Positions 6,723 through 15,334 of a stretch of 20,563 nucleotides of DNA are shown piece by piece. The first letter of the stretch is position 1. Each line of letters begins with the position of its first letter. The translations under genes were made by a program, and so were the position numbers. Source of the stretch: UMGS1387 sp045577475 (GTDB lineage: Bacteria > Bacillota > Clostridia > Oscillospirales > CAG-382); contig JAZNIM010000226.1 in NCBI GenBank assembly GCA_045577475.1, positions 1-20,563 on the forward strand, written 5' to 3'. The notes under the pieces are model-generated. The model did no database searches. It was not told the DNA's origin and was given only the letters and a program-made list of their open reading frames with translations.

Positions 6723-7946
6723 ATGAATAACAATGTTTTGACATCCACCGTTGAACAGGTTAATAAAAGCTCTTGTACAGGCTGTGGACTGTGCTCGGTT
6801 GTGTGCCCTAAGTCTTGTATTTCAATGCATCAGGATGAGGAAGGCTTCAGAATCCCCAAAATAGATGCATCGGCATGTGTAAATTGCGGCAAATGTCTTG
6901 GAAATTGTCCTGCAACAGATGCCTGCGACAAGCTTTACGGTAAGCAAGAACGTGAGTACTTCTGTGGTGCAATTTCAAACAAGGATACACTTATAAAAAG
7001 CTCATCAGGCGGTATTTTCGGTGCTCTTGCCGATAAAGTGCTTTCAATGGGCGGCTATGTGTGCGGCTGTGTGTATAACGATGATGTGGAAGCGGTGCAC
7101 TGTTTGAGCAACAAAAGAGAAGACATTGAAAGAATGTACGGCTCAAAGTATGTTCAAAGTCGTGCAGAACACTGCTTTTCGGATATCCAAAAGCTTTTGT
7201 CGGACGGTATTACCGTAATGTTTACGGGTACAGCATGTCAGATTGCAGCTTTACGTCTGTTCTTGGGCAAGGATTATTCGGGCTTATACTGTGTGGAAAT
7301 TCTGTGCCACGGCGTGCCTTCTCCGGCTTTTTTCAAACAGTATAAGCAACATCTTGAAAAAAAGCTTAAGGGAAAAATCAAGGACATTCGCTTCCGTGAC
7401 AAGCGTAAAAAAGGCTGGGGAAGCGAGCATAGAACCTGTGTAATTTATGAGAAAAACGGAAAAACAAGAGAATACCGTCCTGTTTTGCCCTCTTATTTCA
7501 GCTCCTTCTTTTACGGTCTTGACTTGCGTGAATCATGCTACTCTTGCCGTTATGCCGTTTGTGAGAGAGTCGCTGACCTTACAATCGGAGACTTCTGGGG
7601 TTACTGGTATAAATACCACAGGAGATTTGAACAAGGTATCTCTGTAGTGGGTATTAACAGCGAAAAAGGAAAGAGCTTGGTAAAAACTATAGACGGTTCA
7701 TATGATTTTTACGATACTCTTGCGGAAAAAGAAGCAATAAAATCAAACGATAACTTTTTCCATCCCGTAAAAAGACCGCCCGAGCGTTCATCTTTTTACA
7801 ACAAAATACTTTCAAACGGCTATAAGAAAGCTTGGAAATGTACTTATTTCACTAAAACCTATCGCAAAAAATCACTCGCCTCTGTTTACGGTGCTTTGGT
7901 TCCTGCCAAGGTCAGATATTTTATTCACAGCATTAAGAAAAAGTAA
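6723..7946 (+). CDS. FrhB-domain iron-sulfur protein (coenzyme F420 hydrogenase/dehydrogenase beta-subunit-like) of glycan loci
   Basis: A 407-residue protein with two [4Fe-4S] ferredoxin motifs at the N-terminus: C18-x2-C21-x2-C24-x3-C28-P and C52-x2-C55-x2-C58-x3-C62-P. These are followed by the FrhB-type domains: SSSGGIFGALA (93-103), FTGTACQIAAL (167-177), EILCHGVPSP (192-201), then C272-x2-C275-x4-C280 leading into TIGDFWG (287-293), a further cluster site. FrhB-type proteins pass electrons between iron-sulfur clusters and a flavin. Nothing else in the window suggests F420 metabolism; homologs are recurrent in capsule and exopolysaccharide clusters near pyruvyl transferases, where their role is not established. 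It begins 1 base after the GT4 stop. A redox step on a sugar or its pyruvyl/keto group is my inference. The domain call is firm, the function is open. Confidence 0.88.
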   Translation: MNNNVLTSTVEQVNKSSCTGCGLCSVVCPKSCISMHQDEEGFRIPKIDASACVNCGKCLGNCPATDACDKLYGKQEREYFCGAISNKDTLIKSSSGGIFGALADKVLSMGGYVCGCVYNDDVEAVHCLSNKREDIERMYGSKYVQSRAEHCFSDIQKLLSDGITVMFTGTACQIAALRLFLGKDYSGLYCVEILCHGVPSPAFFKQYKQHLEKKLKGKIKDIRFRDKRKKGWGSEHRTCVIYEKNGKTREYRPVLPSYFSSFFYGLDLRESCYSCRYAVCERVADLTIGDFWGYWYKYHRRFEQGISVVGINSEKGKSLVKTIDGSYDFYDTLAEKEAIKSNDNFFHPVKRPPERSSFYNKILSNGYKKAWKCTYFTKTYRKKSLASVYGALVPAKVRYFIHSIKKK

Positions 7947-8006
7947 TAGAGAAAAAACGGTGCTGCTGCGAGGGTTACAGATTGGTTGTTTTTCGGAGGA
8001 TGCTTA

Positions 8007-9206
8007 ATGAAATTGAACACATCAATTACACTTAAAGCAAAAATGTTTTTATATATCCTGATTGGCATGGTGTGGTGTCAGACCATTCTTATGCAATACG
8101 TGAGAGCAGTGGTTGCACGCTTGCCCATTATCGGTGCAATGCCTGATGAGATAATGACTTTTTTATATATAATCGTTGCTTTGATTGCAGTCAGGGAAAT
8201 AAAAATTCACACAGGCGATTTTATAGTTTTTTTGTCAATAATTTTTGTATATCTTATCTCTCCTGTTATATTTCCGAATACTTATACGATGTGGGAAGAA
8301 AATGTTTCCATATTTTTGCTGCAGGTTCTTCCGCTGTATTTTGTGGGAGTTGCCATAGGAAATCAACAGAAGGAAGACTGGGGAAAGATATGCAATTTGC
8401 TCTATATCCTGTCATTGATAACGGTTGTGGTGAGAATAGTTTATTTCTTTACAAGCGGAGATGACATGACCGAGGCGGAATCCCGTTTCGTTGGTGATAT
8501 GGATGGTGCATACCATTTGCTGCCCCATCTGTGCATGATAATCTACCATGTAATAAAGAAAACCAATTTGATTAATATTTCGGTGCTTGTAATTGGTTCG
8601 TTTTTTTTGCTGTTCCTGGGAAATAGAGGCTCGGTTCTGATAGAGGTTATTTGTTTTGCTTTGATGGTTATGTTCTTTGCAAAATGGAAGTACAAGGTGT
8701 TGAAGGTGGCATTGATAGTGTCGGCACTGATAGCATTTCTGTACAGCCCGCTGTTGGAAAATGTTATTATGCAGTTGTATGACATATCAAAGAATATGGG
8801 ACTGAGTGTAAGAATTTTCGACAGCTTTTTGAGCGGTAACATTACTGAATCGGCGGGACGTGATGCCATTTCCGACACTCTTTATGCGGCACTTTCGGAA
8901 AACAACTTTGGTTATGGACTGTATGCTGACCGACTGCTGGCAGGTGACTCATATGCGCATAAGATATACCTTGAATTGTGGATTCAATTTGGTATTATAT
9001 TTGGAACAATTATTTGTGGAATCATTTTACTTCTACCTGTTCGCGTATTTTTTTGGAAAAAAAATGAGGGTATTAGAGGATTATTGTTAGTTCTGTATTG
9101 TTCAAGTATATTGAAGTTGTTTATGTCCAGCTCGTATTTGAATGAGCCTCTGCTGTTTCTTACTTTTGGGATAAGTGTTGCACTGTTAAAAAAAAGAGAA
9201 GTATAA
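8007..9206 (+). CDS. O-antigen/capsule polymerase, Wzy/O-antigen ligase-like membrane protein
   Basis: A 399-residue, very hydrophobic protein with roughly ten predicted membrane segments. A large non-membrane stretch lies before the last few helices and contains AGRDAISDTLY and SYAHKIYLEL, the pattern seen in Wzy and WaaL-type proteins (PF04932-like); GNRGS after a mid-protein helix fits the Arg-bearing loop of the family. Wzy joins repeat units into a chain on the outer face of the membrane. The start is ATG 8007, because GGAGG (7995-7999) lies 7 bases upstream; an in-frame TTG at 7986 lies before that site. Sequence here is AT-rich and codon use is less like the sugar-precursor genes, which is usual for serotype-specific genes. 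A ligase reading cannot be excluded, but one polymerase is expected beside a Wzx flippase. Confidence 0.8.
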   Translation: MKLNTSITLKAKMFLYILIGMVWCQTILMQYVRAVVARLPIIGAMPDEIMTFLYIIVALIAVREIKIHTGDFIVFLSIIFVYLISPVIFPNTYTMWEENVSIFLLQVLPLYFVGVAIGNQQKEDWGKICNLLYILSLITVVVRIVYFFTSGDDMTEAESRFVGDMDGAYHLLPHLCMIIYHVIKKTNLINISVLVIGSFFLLFLGNRGSVLIEVICFALMVMFFAKWKYKVLKVALIVSALIAFLYSPLLENVIMQLYDISKNMGLSVRIFDSFLSGNITESAGRDAISDTLYAALSENNFGYGLYADRLLAGDSYAHKIYLELWIQFGIIFGTIICGIILLLPVRVFFWKKNEGIRGLLLVLYCSSILKLFMSSSYLNEPLLFLTFGISVALLKKREV

Positions 9207-9237
9207 ATAATAATTTAAAAAATGAAAGCGAAGGTGT

Positions 9238-10395
9238 TTGAAATTGAAGCTATGTGTAGTTGTTTGTAATTCTATTTGGTTTGACCCACGTGTTAATAAG
9301 CAAATAGAGATATATCGTCAAAAGAAAGACATTGAATTATGTTGCGTGGGTGTGCACTGTAATCGATATGATATAAAAAAAATAGAAGAATATGATTTCC
9401 CTATTACAATCGTGGAAAAACCAGATAAATTCAACAGAAAGATGAAGACCCCGATTGGAAAAATGTGGCGCGAGCATTGTGTCAATGGTATGATAGCAGA
9501 TTCTATATTGGAATATAAGCCTGATATTATACATGCAAATGATCTTAATGCACTGATACCTGCCATGCGAGTTGCTAATAAATTAGGTTGTAAGGTTATA
9601 TATGATTCTCATGAAGTATATGTTGAAAACAACCACATAGTTGTAAATAAGCTGTATAGTAAGTATCTTAAATATGTTGAATCAAAACTTGTTAAAAAGT
9701 GTGACAAGATGGTTTGCGTAAGCAATGCGGCGGCTGATTACTTTGCAAAAACATACGGCATAGAAAAACCAATGGTTATCACAAACTGTGTGCTGAAAGC
9801 CGCAAGAGTTGCAAAATCAGATAAGGTTGAGGGATTTGAAGTACTTAATCACGGACAATTCTACGAAGGTCGGGGATACGAAATAATGGCAGAAGCTTGC
9901 GAGCTTTTTGCGGATTATCCCGATATCAAGCTTGCAATCCGAGGTTTTGGCAGAATTGAAGAAGCACTCAGAAATACCGTTTCACAAAAAAAGAATCAGG
10001 AACAGTTTATATTCTATCCTAAGGTAACGGTTCAGGAGCTTATCCCCATGGCGTCAAAATCCCATGTGGGTGTGGCTATTACGGTTCCGGTATGCCTTAA
10101 TTTTGAGCTTTCGGTTTCAAACAAACTGTTTGAATATGCTGCAGCAGGTCTTCCCGTTATCTTGTCCGATATTCCCGAGCACCGTTTTTTAAACGAAAAA
10201 TATGATTTTGGAATAATAATTCCCGACAATACACCAAAGGCTTTTGCAGATGCGGTTATAAAGCTTTACGAGGATAAAGAACTTTATAATCGCCTTTCAG
10301 AAAATGCCAAGAAGCTTTCACAAGAGGTTAATTGGGAAAATGAGTTTGAAAAACTTTTGGAGTTTGAAAGGTCGTGTATGACTAATGCAGAATAA
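9238..10395 (+). CDS. Glycosyltransferase family 4 (GT-B fold)
   Basis: A 385-residue GT-B glycosyltransferase. The N-terminal domain shows DPRVNKQIEIY (16-26), IIHANDLNAL (97-106) and VIYDSHEVY (120-128); the C-terminal donor domain shows GQFYEGRGYEI (206-216), LAIRGFG (232-238) and SNKLFEYAAAGLPVILSD (294-311), with E299 as the conserved donor-binding Glu. It begins with TTG at 9238 or, as likely, TTG at 9244, which is better spaced (9 bases) from AAGG at 9231-9234; no in-frame ATG is close. The related L-fucosamine transferases of other bacteria are also GT4 enzymes, and a UDP-L-FucNAc pathway lies downstream, so FucNAc is one possible donor (inference). Samples from its first ~450 bases are about 30% GC. 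Confidence 0.87.
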   Translation: MKLKLCVVVCNSIWFDPRVNKQIEIYRQKKDIELCCVGVHCNRYDIKKIEEYDFPITIVEKPDKFNRKMKTPIGKMWREHCVNGMIADSILEYKPDIIHANDLNALIPAMRVANKLGCKVIYDSHEVYVENNHIVVNKLYSKYLKYVESKLVKKCDKMVCVSNAAADYFAKTYGIEKPMVITNCVLKAARVAKSDKVEGFEVLNHGQFYEGRGYEIMAEACELFADYPDIKLAIRGFGRIEEALRNTVSQKKNQEQFIFYPKVTVQELIPMASKSHVGVAITVPVCLNFELSVSNKLFEYAAAGLPVILSDIPEHRFLNEKYDFGIIIPDNTPKAFADAVIKLYEDKELYNRLSENAKKLSQEVNWENEFEKLLEFERSCMTNAE

Positions 10396-11908
10396 AGGCT
10401 CTCAGGTGCGGGGAGGAGCAGTTCTTGCATACATATTGATTATCTTAAATGCAACATATGGCTTGTTTTTAACCCCGTTTATTATTGGACAAATCGGCGA
10501 TGCCGCCTATGGAGTTTATAAAACGATATCTTCATTTACAGCTTCTTTCATGGTGCTTGATTTGGGACTCGGCGGAACAATGATGCGATATATTGCAAAA
10601 TATCGTTCGGATGATCAGCATGAAAAAACGTCAAATTTCATTGCAATGGGTTTTATTCAAGCATCGGTGATAGGTGGAGTTATTGCGGTTGTATCCACAA
10701 TAATGTACTTCTTTGTTGATGATATATATTCGGGCGGTCTTACGATAGCCGAGATTGCTGTCGCAAAGAAAATATATGTTGTTTTGGCGTTGTGCTTGGT
10801 TATTCACGTGTTTGAAAACTTACTTAACGGTATTATTTCCGGCTATAATAAGTTTGTTTTTGCAAATGGAATAAAAGTGCTGAGGTTGATTGCAAGAGTG
10901 ATGCTCGTGGTAGTATTTCTCGGAATGTTTGAGAATCCTTTGACTCTTGCTGTTATAGATTTAGCAATAACAAGCGGATTTGTATTTGTTGAAATTGCAT
11001 TTATTATTTTCAAACTTAAAGTGACTGTAAAGCTTGTAAAGTGGGACAGAGCTGTTTTTTCAGAATCCTTCGTATACACATTGCTTATGTTTTTATCCTT
11101 GCTGGTGGCACAGGCAAATACCAATTTTTCAAATATCATTATTGGCTCGGTAGTGTCTTCTGCGGCTGTAACCATCTATTCCATGGCGTTAATGATATTT
11201 GGTATCTATGAGCAACTTTCAACAGCAATATCAGGGGTTGTTCTTCCTACTGTGGTGGAGTGTCTGAAAAAAGATGACGAAAAATACACCAATACCGTCA
11301 ATTTTGTAGTAAAAATGGGAAGAGTACAATTCCTGATGTTAGGTGCGGCGTTGGCAGGATTTTTGGTGTTGGGAAAACAATTTGTGGGTTTATGGCTTGG
11401 AGAAGGATATAGTGATGTATACTATCTGACACTTATTATGATAGGTCCTGCCTTGCTTGAATTGTGTATAAATGTATGCCTGTCAATTTTGCGTGCCAAA
11501 AACATGCTTGGCTTCCGTACATTGGTTATATCGGTTATGGCAGGGGTTAATTTATTGCTATCACTTTTGCTTGTAAAAAGATTTGGATATTATGTATGTG
11601 CAATATCCTCTTCCTTGTGCTATTGCATTGGTAGTGTTTTAGTGATGGGAATATATTATTACAGAAAATTCCGTATCAATTTGTTTGTGTTATATAAGAG
11701 AATTTTTGGCAAAATTTGGATATGTATTGTACTTAGTGCATTGGCTGCATTGGCAATGTCTGTATTGTTTGACGGATATGTATTGCAATTCGCAGGAGGC
11801 GTTGCAGCATTTGTGCTGATTTACGGAGTTACACTTTTGGCTTTTGGCTTGAATAAAGAAGAAAAGAAAGTAATTTTTTCAAAGGTAAGGAGAAATAAAA
11901 ATGATTAA
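10385..11908 (+). CDS. Wzx-type repeat-unit flippase (MOP superfamily)
   Basis: A 507-residue membrane protein with about 12-14 hydrophobic helices and only short loops. The first helix region (YILIILNATYGLFLTPFIIG) followed by GDAAYGVYK and LDLGLGGTMMRYIAKY is the standard N-terminal pattern of Wzx/RfbX-type exporters of the MOP superfamily. Such proteins move the undecaprenyl-linked repeat unit across the cytoplasmic membrane. The start overlaps the end of the GT4 gene by 11 bases in another frame, consistent with coupled translation. Length is at the upper end of the usual range and there is no break. With the Wzy-like gene it marks the cluster as Wzx/Wzy-dependent rather than ABC-transporter-dependent. 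Confidence 0.9.
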   Translation: MQNKGSQVRGGAVLAYILIILNATYGLFLTPFIIGQIGDAAYGVYKTISSFTASFMVLDLGLGGTMMRYIAKYRSDDQHEKTSNFIAMGFIQASVIGGVIAVVSTIMYFFVDDIYSGGLTIAEIAVAKKIYVVLALCLVIHVFENLLNGIISGYNKFVFANGIKVLRLIARVMLVVVFLGMFENPLTLAVIDLAITSGFVFVEIAFIIFKLKVTVKLVKWDRAVFSESFVYTLLMFLSLLVAQANTNFSNIIIGSVVSSAAVTIYSMALMIFGIYEQLSTAISGVVLPTVVECLKKDDEKYTNTVNFVVKMGRVQFLMLGAALAGFLVLGKQFVGLWLGEGYSDVYYLTLIMIGPALLELCINVCLSILRAKNMLGFRTLVISVMAGVNLLLSLLLVKRFGYYVCAISSSLCYCIGSVLVMGIYYYRKFRINLFVLYKRIFGKIWICIVLSALAALAMSVLFDGYVLQFAGGVAAFVLIYGVTLLAFGLNKEEKKVIFSKVRRNKND

Positions 11909-13121
11909 CGTAATAGGACTTGGCTACATAGGACTTCCTACAGCGCTGATGATGGCGTCCCATGGCGTAGAAGTTGTGGGTACAGACTATAATGAGGAGC
12001 TTGTTTCAACACTTAATTCAGGTAAGACTACCTTTAAGGAGGATGGTCTTGACGAGTTGTTTGCAGATGCTTTGAAGGGCGGAATTAAGTTTACCACCGA
12101 GTATCAGGTGACGGATATGTACATTGTTTCAGTTCCCACACCGTATGATAAATTCAGCAAAAAAATTGACGCATGCTATGTAAATGCCGCTGTCAAGGAA
12201 GTTATGAGAGTTTGCCCCAAGGGTGCAACGGTTGTAATTGAGTCTACCGTTTCTCCCGGTACAATTGACCGTTTTGTTCGTCCTGTTATCGAAGAAAACG
12301 GATTTGTTATAGGTAAAGACATAAATCTTGTACATGCTCCTGAAAGAATTATTCCGGGCAATATGGTATATGAACTTCTTTATAACAACCGCACAATAGG
12401 TGCTGATGATAAGACTGTGGGCGAAAAGGTCAAAGAGGTTTATGCTTCCTTCTGTCAGGGCGACATTGTTGTTACAGACATTAAGACGGCTGAAATGACA
12501 AAGGTTGTTGAGAACACCTTCAGAGCCGTAAATATTGCTTTTGCCAATGAGCTTGCAAAAATTTGCCGTCATGACAGTATGGATGTTTATGAAATTATCA
12601 AGATTTGCAATATGCACCCGAGAGTAAATATACTTCAGCCCGGTCCCGGTGTTGGAGGACACTGCATTTCAGTTGACCCATGGTTCCTTGTTGGTGATTA
12701 TCCTGCACTTACAAAGGTTATTTGGGAATCCATGAAGGTTAATGACAGTATGCCTGAGTTTGTACTTGAAAGAATTCATGAAATCATGAAGGAAAAGGGC
12801 ATGACAGATACAACACGTGTGGGTCTTTACGGTCTTACATATAAGGAAAATGTTGATGATTACAGAGAATCACCCACACTGCAACTTCTTGAATGTCAGG
12901 AAAAGCATCTTGCTGCACCTCTCAAGGTTTATGACCCATTTATTACAAATGATATTGTGGCAAATCAGTATCATGACTTGGATAAATTCCTTGCAGATGT
13001 TGATTTGGTGGTGATTATGGTTAACCATAATGAAATCAAAGAAAACATGGCGAAGCTTGCCAATAAGATTGTTCTTGATACTCGTAAAGTGTGCGAATTG
13101 CCGGGAACATATAGACTTTAA
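11901..13121 (+). CDS. wecC: UDP-N-acetyl-D-mannosaminuronate-forming dehydrogenase (WecC/CapO type)
   Basis: A 406-residue nucleotide-sugar dehydrogenase that oxidises C6 of UDP-ManNAc twice with NAD+, giving UDP-ManNAcA. It shows the Rossmann motif GLGYIGLP (6-13), SVPTPYD (77-83), STVSPGT (115-121), HAPERIIPG (145-153), KVVENTFRAVNIAFANE (201-217) and the active-site GGHCISVDP (252-260), with C255 as the thiohemiacetal-forming cysteine. The PERIIPG motif favours the UDP-ManNAc group over UDP-glucose dehydrogenases; a UDP-GlcNAc or UDP-GalNAc dehydrogenase remains possible. The gene just downstream is the 2-epimerase that makes UDP-ManNAc, which supports the call. It overlaps the flippase stop by 8 bases and has an AAGGAG site inside the end of that gene. 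Confidence 0.9.
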   Translation: MINVIGLGYIGLPTALMMASHGVEVVGTDYNEELVSTLNSGKTTFKEDGLDELFADALKGGIKFTTEYQVTDMYIVSVPTPYDKFSKKIDACYVNAAVKEVMRVCPKGATVVIESTVSPGTIDRFVRPVIEENGFVIGKDINLVHAPERIIPGNMVYELLYNNRTIGADDKTVGEKVKEVYASFCQGDIVVTDIKTAEMTKVVENTFRAVNIAFANELAKICRHDSMDVYEIIKICNMHPRVNILQPGPGVGGHCISVDPWFLVGDYPALTKVIWESMKVNDSMPEFVLERIHEIMKEKGMTDTTRVGLYGLTYKENVDDYRESPTLQLLECQEKHLAAPLKVYDPFITNDIVANQYHDLDKFLADVDLVVIMVNHNEIKENMAKLANKIVLDTRKVCELPGTYRL

Positions 13122-13199
13122 AATAATAAAGCTTAGCTACATAAAAGATTATACATTGACGTTCTTATTTTGATAGTATTTATGCTCAGGAGATAGATT

Positions 13200-14291
13200 A
13201 TGAGAAAAGTAATGCTCGTTTTTGGAACCCGTCCGGAGGCTATAAAAATGTGCCCGCTTGTCAATGAGTTAAAGGCAAGGAAGAACTTAAATACCATAGT
13301 GTGTGTAACGGGACAGCACAGACAGATGCTGGATCAAGTACTTAACGCATTTAACGTAGTGCCTGATTATGATTTATCAATAATGAAGGACAAACAGAAT
13401 TTGTTTGATATAACCATAAATATATTAAGCGGAATGAGCAGGGTTTTGGATGAAGTAAAGCCGGATGTAGTGCTGGTTCACGGAGATACATCTACTACGT
13501 TTGCAACGGCACTTGCTTGTTTCTACAAACAGATTTCCGTTGGACATGTAGAAGCGGGACTTCGCACATATAATATATGGAGCCCATATCCTGAGGAATT
13601 TAACCGTCAAGCAGTAGGAATTGTTGCAAAGTATAATTTTTCTCCTACAGAACTTTCAAAGCAAAACCTGATTAACGAAGGAAAAGATCCGTCAACCATT
13701 TACGTTACCGGAAATACGGCTATAGATGCTCTAAAGACAACTGTAAAAAGTGACTATACACATCCTGAACTGGAATGGGCAAAGGATAGCCGATTGATAA
13801 TGATTACGGCACACCGCAGAGAAAACCTCGGAGAACCGATGCATAATATGTTTAGGGCAATCCGCCGTGTTATGGACGAGCATCCTGACGTAAAGGCAAT
13901 ATATCCCATACATATGAATCCTGTCGTGCGTCAGGCTGCAGATGAAGAACTTAGTGGATGTGACAGAGTGCATATTATTGAGCCTCTTGAAGTTTTTGAC
14001 TTTCATAACTTTCTTGCCCGTAGCTATATGATTCTTACAGATAGTGGAGGAATACAAGAGGAAGCACCTTCACTTGGAAAACCTGTTCTTGTTATGCGTG
14101 ATACCACTGAGCGTCCGGAGGGAATCAAGGCAGGAACGCTTAAACTTGTGGGTACTAATGAACAGGTTATATATGAAAACTTCAAGCTTTTGCTTGAGGA
14201 CAAACGTGCGTATAATGCTATGTCTAAGGCTGCGAACCCTTATGGAGACGGGTTTGCATGCAAAAGAATAGCAGATATTTTGGAGGCTTAA
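13200..14291 (+). CDS. wecB: UDP-N-acetylglucosamine 2-epimerase, non-hydrolysing
   Basis: A 363-residue enzyme that interconverts UDP-GlcNAc and UDP-ManNAc. All family blocks are present: GTRPEAIK (9-16), TGQHRQML (37-44), VHGDTSTT (93-100), HVEAGLRT (116-123), YPEEFNR (130-136), ITAHRREN (202-209), TDSGGIQEE (280-288) and TERPEG (303-308). D96, E118, E132 and the histidine of the AHRREN block correspond to the residues known to matter in E. coli WecB. It follows the dehydrogenase gene after a 78-base gap, the largest inside the cluster, with AGGAG (13188-13192) 7 bases before the ATG. Together the two genes make UDP-ManNAcA, a component also of S. aureus type 5 and 8 capsules (there named CapP and CapO). 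Confidence 0.95.
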   Translation: MRKVMLVFGTRPEAIKMCPLVNELKARKNLNTIVCVTGQHRQMLDQVLNAFNVVPDYDLSIMKDKQNLFDITINILSGMSRVLDEVKPDVVLVHGDTSTTFATALACFYKQISVGHVEAGLRTYNIWSPYPEEFNRQAVGIVAKYNFSPTELSKQNLINEGKDPSTIYVTGNTAIDALKTTVKSDYTHPELEWAKDSRLIMITAHRRENLGEPMHNMFRAIRRVMDEHPDVKAIYPIHMNPVVRQAADEELSGCDRVHIIEPLEVFDFHNFLARSYMILTDSGGIQEEAPSLGKPVLVMRDTTERPEGIKAGTLKLVGTNEQVIYENFKLLLEDKRAYNAMSKAANPYGDGFACKRIADILEA

Positions 14292-14292
14292 C

Positions 14293-15333
14293 ATGTCAAT
14301 CTTCAAAGATAAAACCCTACTCATCACAGGCGGCACAGGCTCATTCGGCAACGCCGTCCTCAACAGATTTTTAAACACAGACATAGGCGAAATCCGCATT
14401 TTTTCACGTGACGAAAAGAAGCAGGACGACATGCGCCACGAATTTCAGGCAAAGATGCCTGAAGTAGCTGAAAAAATCAGCTTTTACATAGGCGATGTGC
14501 GTGACCTTGCAAGCGTAAAGAACGCAATGCACGGAGTTGATTACATATTTCATGCGGCAGCCTTGAAGCAGGTTCCGTCTTGTGAATTCTTCCCTGTTGA
14601 AGCGGTTAAAACCAACGTTCTTGGAACTGACAACGTTCTTACTGCTGCCATTGAAGCAGGCGTTAAAAATGTTGTTTGTCTGTCTACAGATAAGGCAGCA
14701 TACCCTGTCAATGCCATGGGTACTTCAAAGGCAATGATGGAAAAGGTTGTTGTGGCAAAGGCTCGTACAACAGATAAAACAAAAATTTGCTGTACACGTT
14801 ACGGCAATGTTATGTGCTCAAGAGGCTCGGTTATTCCGCTTTGGATTGACCAGATAAGAAACGGAAATCCCATAACGCTTACAGAGCCTTCAATGACACG
14901 CTTTATCATGTCCCTTGATGAAGCTGTTGACCTTGTTCTTTTCGCTTTTGAACACGGCGAGGCGGGTGATATTCTTGTGCAGAAGGCTCCCGCTTGTACT
15001 ATTCAGACACAGGCAGAGGCAGTTTGCGAGCTGTTCGGCGGTAACAAGGATGACATCAAGGTTATCGGTATCAGACACGGCGAAAAGATGTATGAAACTC
15101 TGCTTACCAATGAAGAATGTGCCAATGCCATTGACCTTGGAAACTTCTACCGTGTGCCTTGCGATAAGAGAGGTCTTAATTACGACAAGTATTTCAACAA
15201 GGGCGATACACAAAGAAATACACTTTCAGAGTTTAACTCCAACAACACAAAGCTTCTTACCGTTGAAGAAACTAAGGCTAAGATTGCCAGCCTTCAGTAT
15301 ATTCAGGACGAGCTTGCAAAGGATGTAAAGTGA
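14293..15333 (+). CDS. capE: UDP-GlcNAc 4,6-dehydratase/5-epimerase, first step to UDP-L-FucNAc (CapE/FnlA/WbjB type)
   Basis: A 346-residue extended short-chain dehydrogenase/reductase that uses bound NADP(H) to dehydrate and epimerise UDP-GlcNAc to 4-keto-6-deoxy intermediates. Seen: GGTGSFGN (13-20), IFSRDEKKQDDMR (36-48), HAAALKQVPS (87-96), LSTDKAAYP (130-138) and AMGTSK (141-146). The usual YxxxK catalytic pair reads Met142-x3-Lys146; as I recall, this Met is typical of the CapE/WbjB subgroup and not a defect, and it separates it from PseB-type dehydratases. It starts 1 base after the epimerase stop, with TGGAGG just upstream. The next two genes complete the pathway, which makes the CapE assignment secure. 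From this gene on, GC content rises compared with the Wzy/GT4 region (one sample near 48%). Confidence 0.93.
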   Translation: MSIFKDKTLLITGGTGSFGNAVLNRFLNTDIGEIRIFSRDEKKQDDMRHEFQAKMPEVAEKISFYIGDVRDLASVKNAMHGVDYIFHAAALKQVPSCEFFPVEAVKTNVLGTDNVLTAAIEAGVKNVVCLSTDKAAYPVNAMGTSKAMMEKVVVAKARTTDKTKICCTRYGNVMCSRGSVIPLWIDQIRNGNPITLTEPSMTRFIMSLDEAVDLVLFAFEHGEAGDILVQKAPACTIQTQAEAVCELFGGNKDDIKVIGIRHGEKMYETLLTNEECANAIDLGNFYRVPCDKRGLNYDKYFNKGDTQRNTLSEFNSNNTKLLTVEETKAKIASLQYIQDELAKDVK

Positions 15334-15334
15334 T

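Noticed and set aside
7947..8006. Small frame GTG-initiated at about 7961 that ends at the Wzy start
   Set aside because: It has only about 15 codons, no ribosome binding site and no recognisable sequence; the interval is a leader with the GGAGG site for the ATG at 8007.
12129..12662. Minus-strand open frame of 177 codons inside the dehydrogenase gene
   Set aside because: It lies wholly within wecC, which keeps every family motif, and has no recognisable domain or upstream site.
13156..13185. TTGACG as a -35 box for a promoter before wecB
   Set aside because: No acceptable -10 lies at 16-18 bases (TTTATG is the best, with three matches). Read-through from the upstream gene explains expression.
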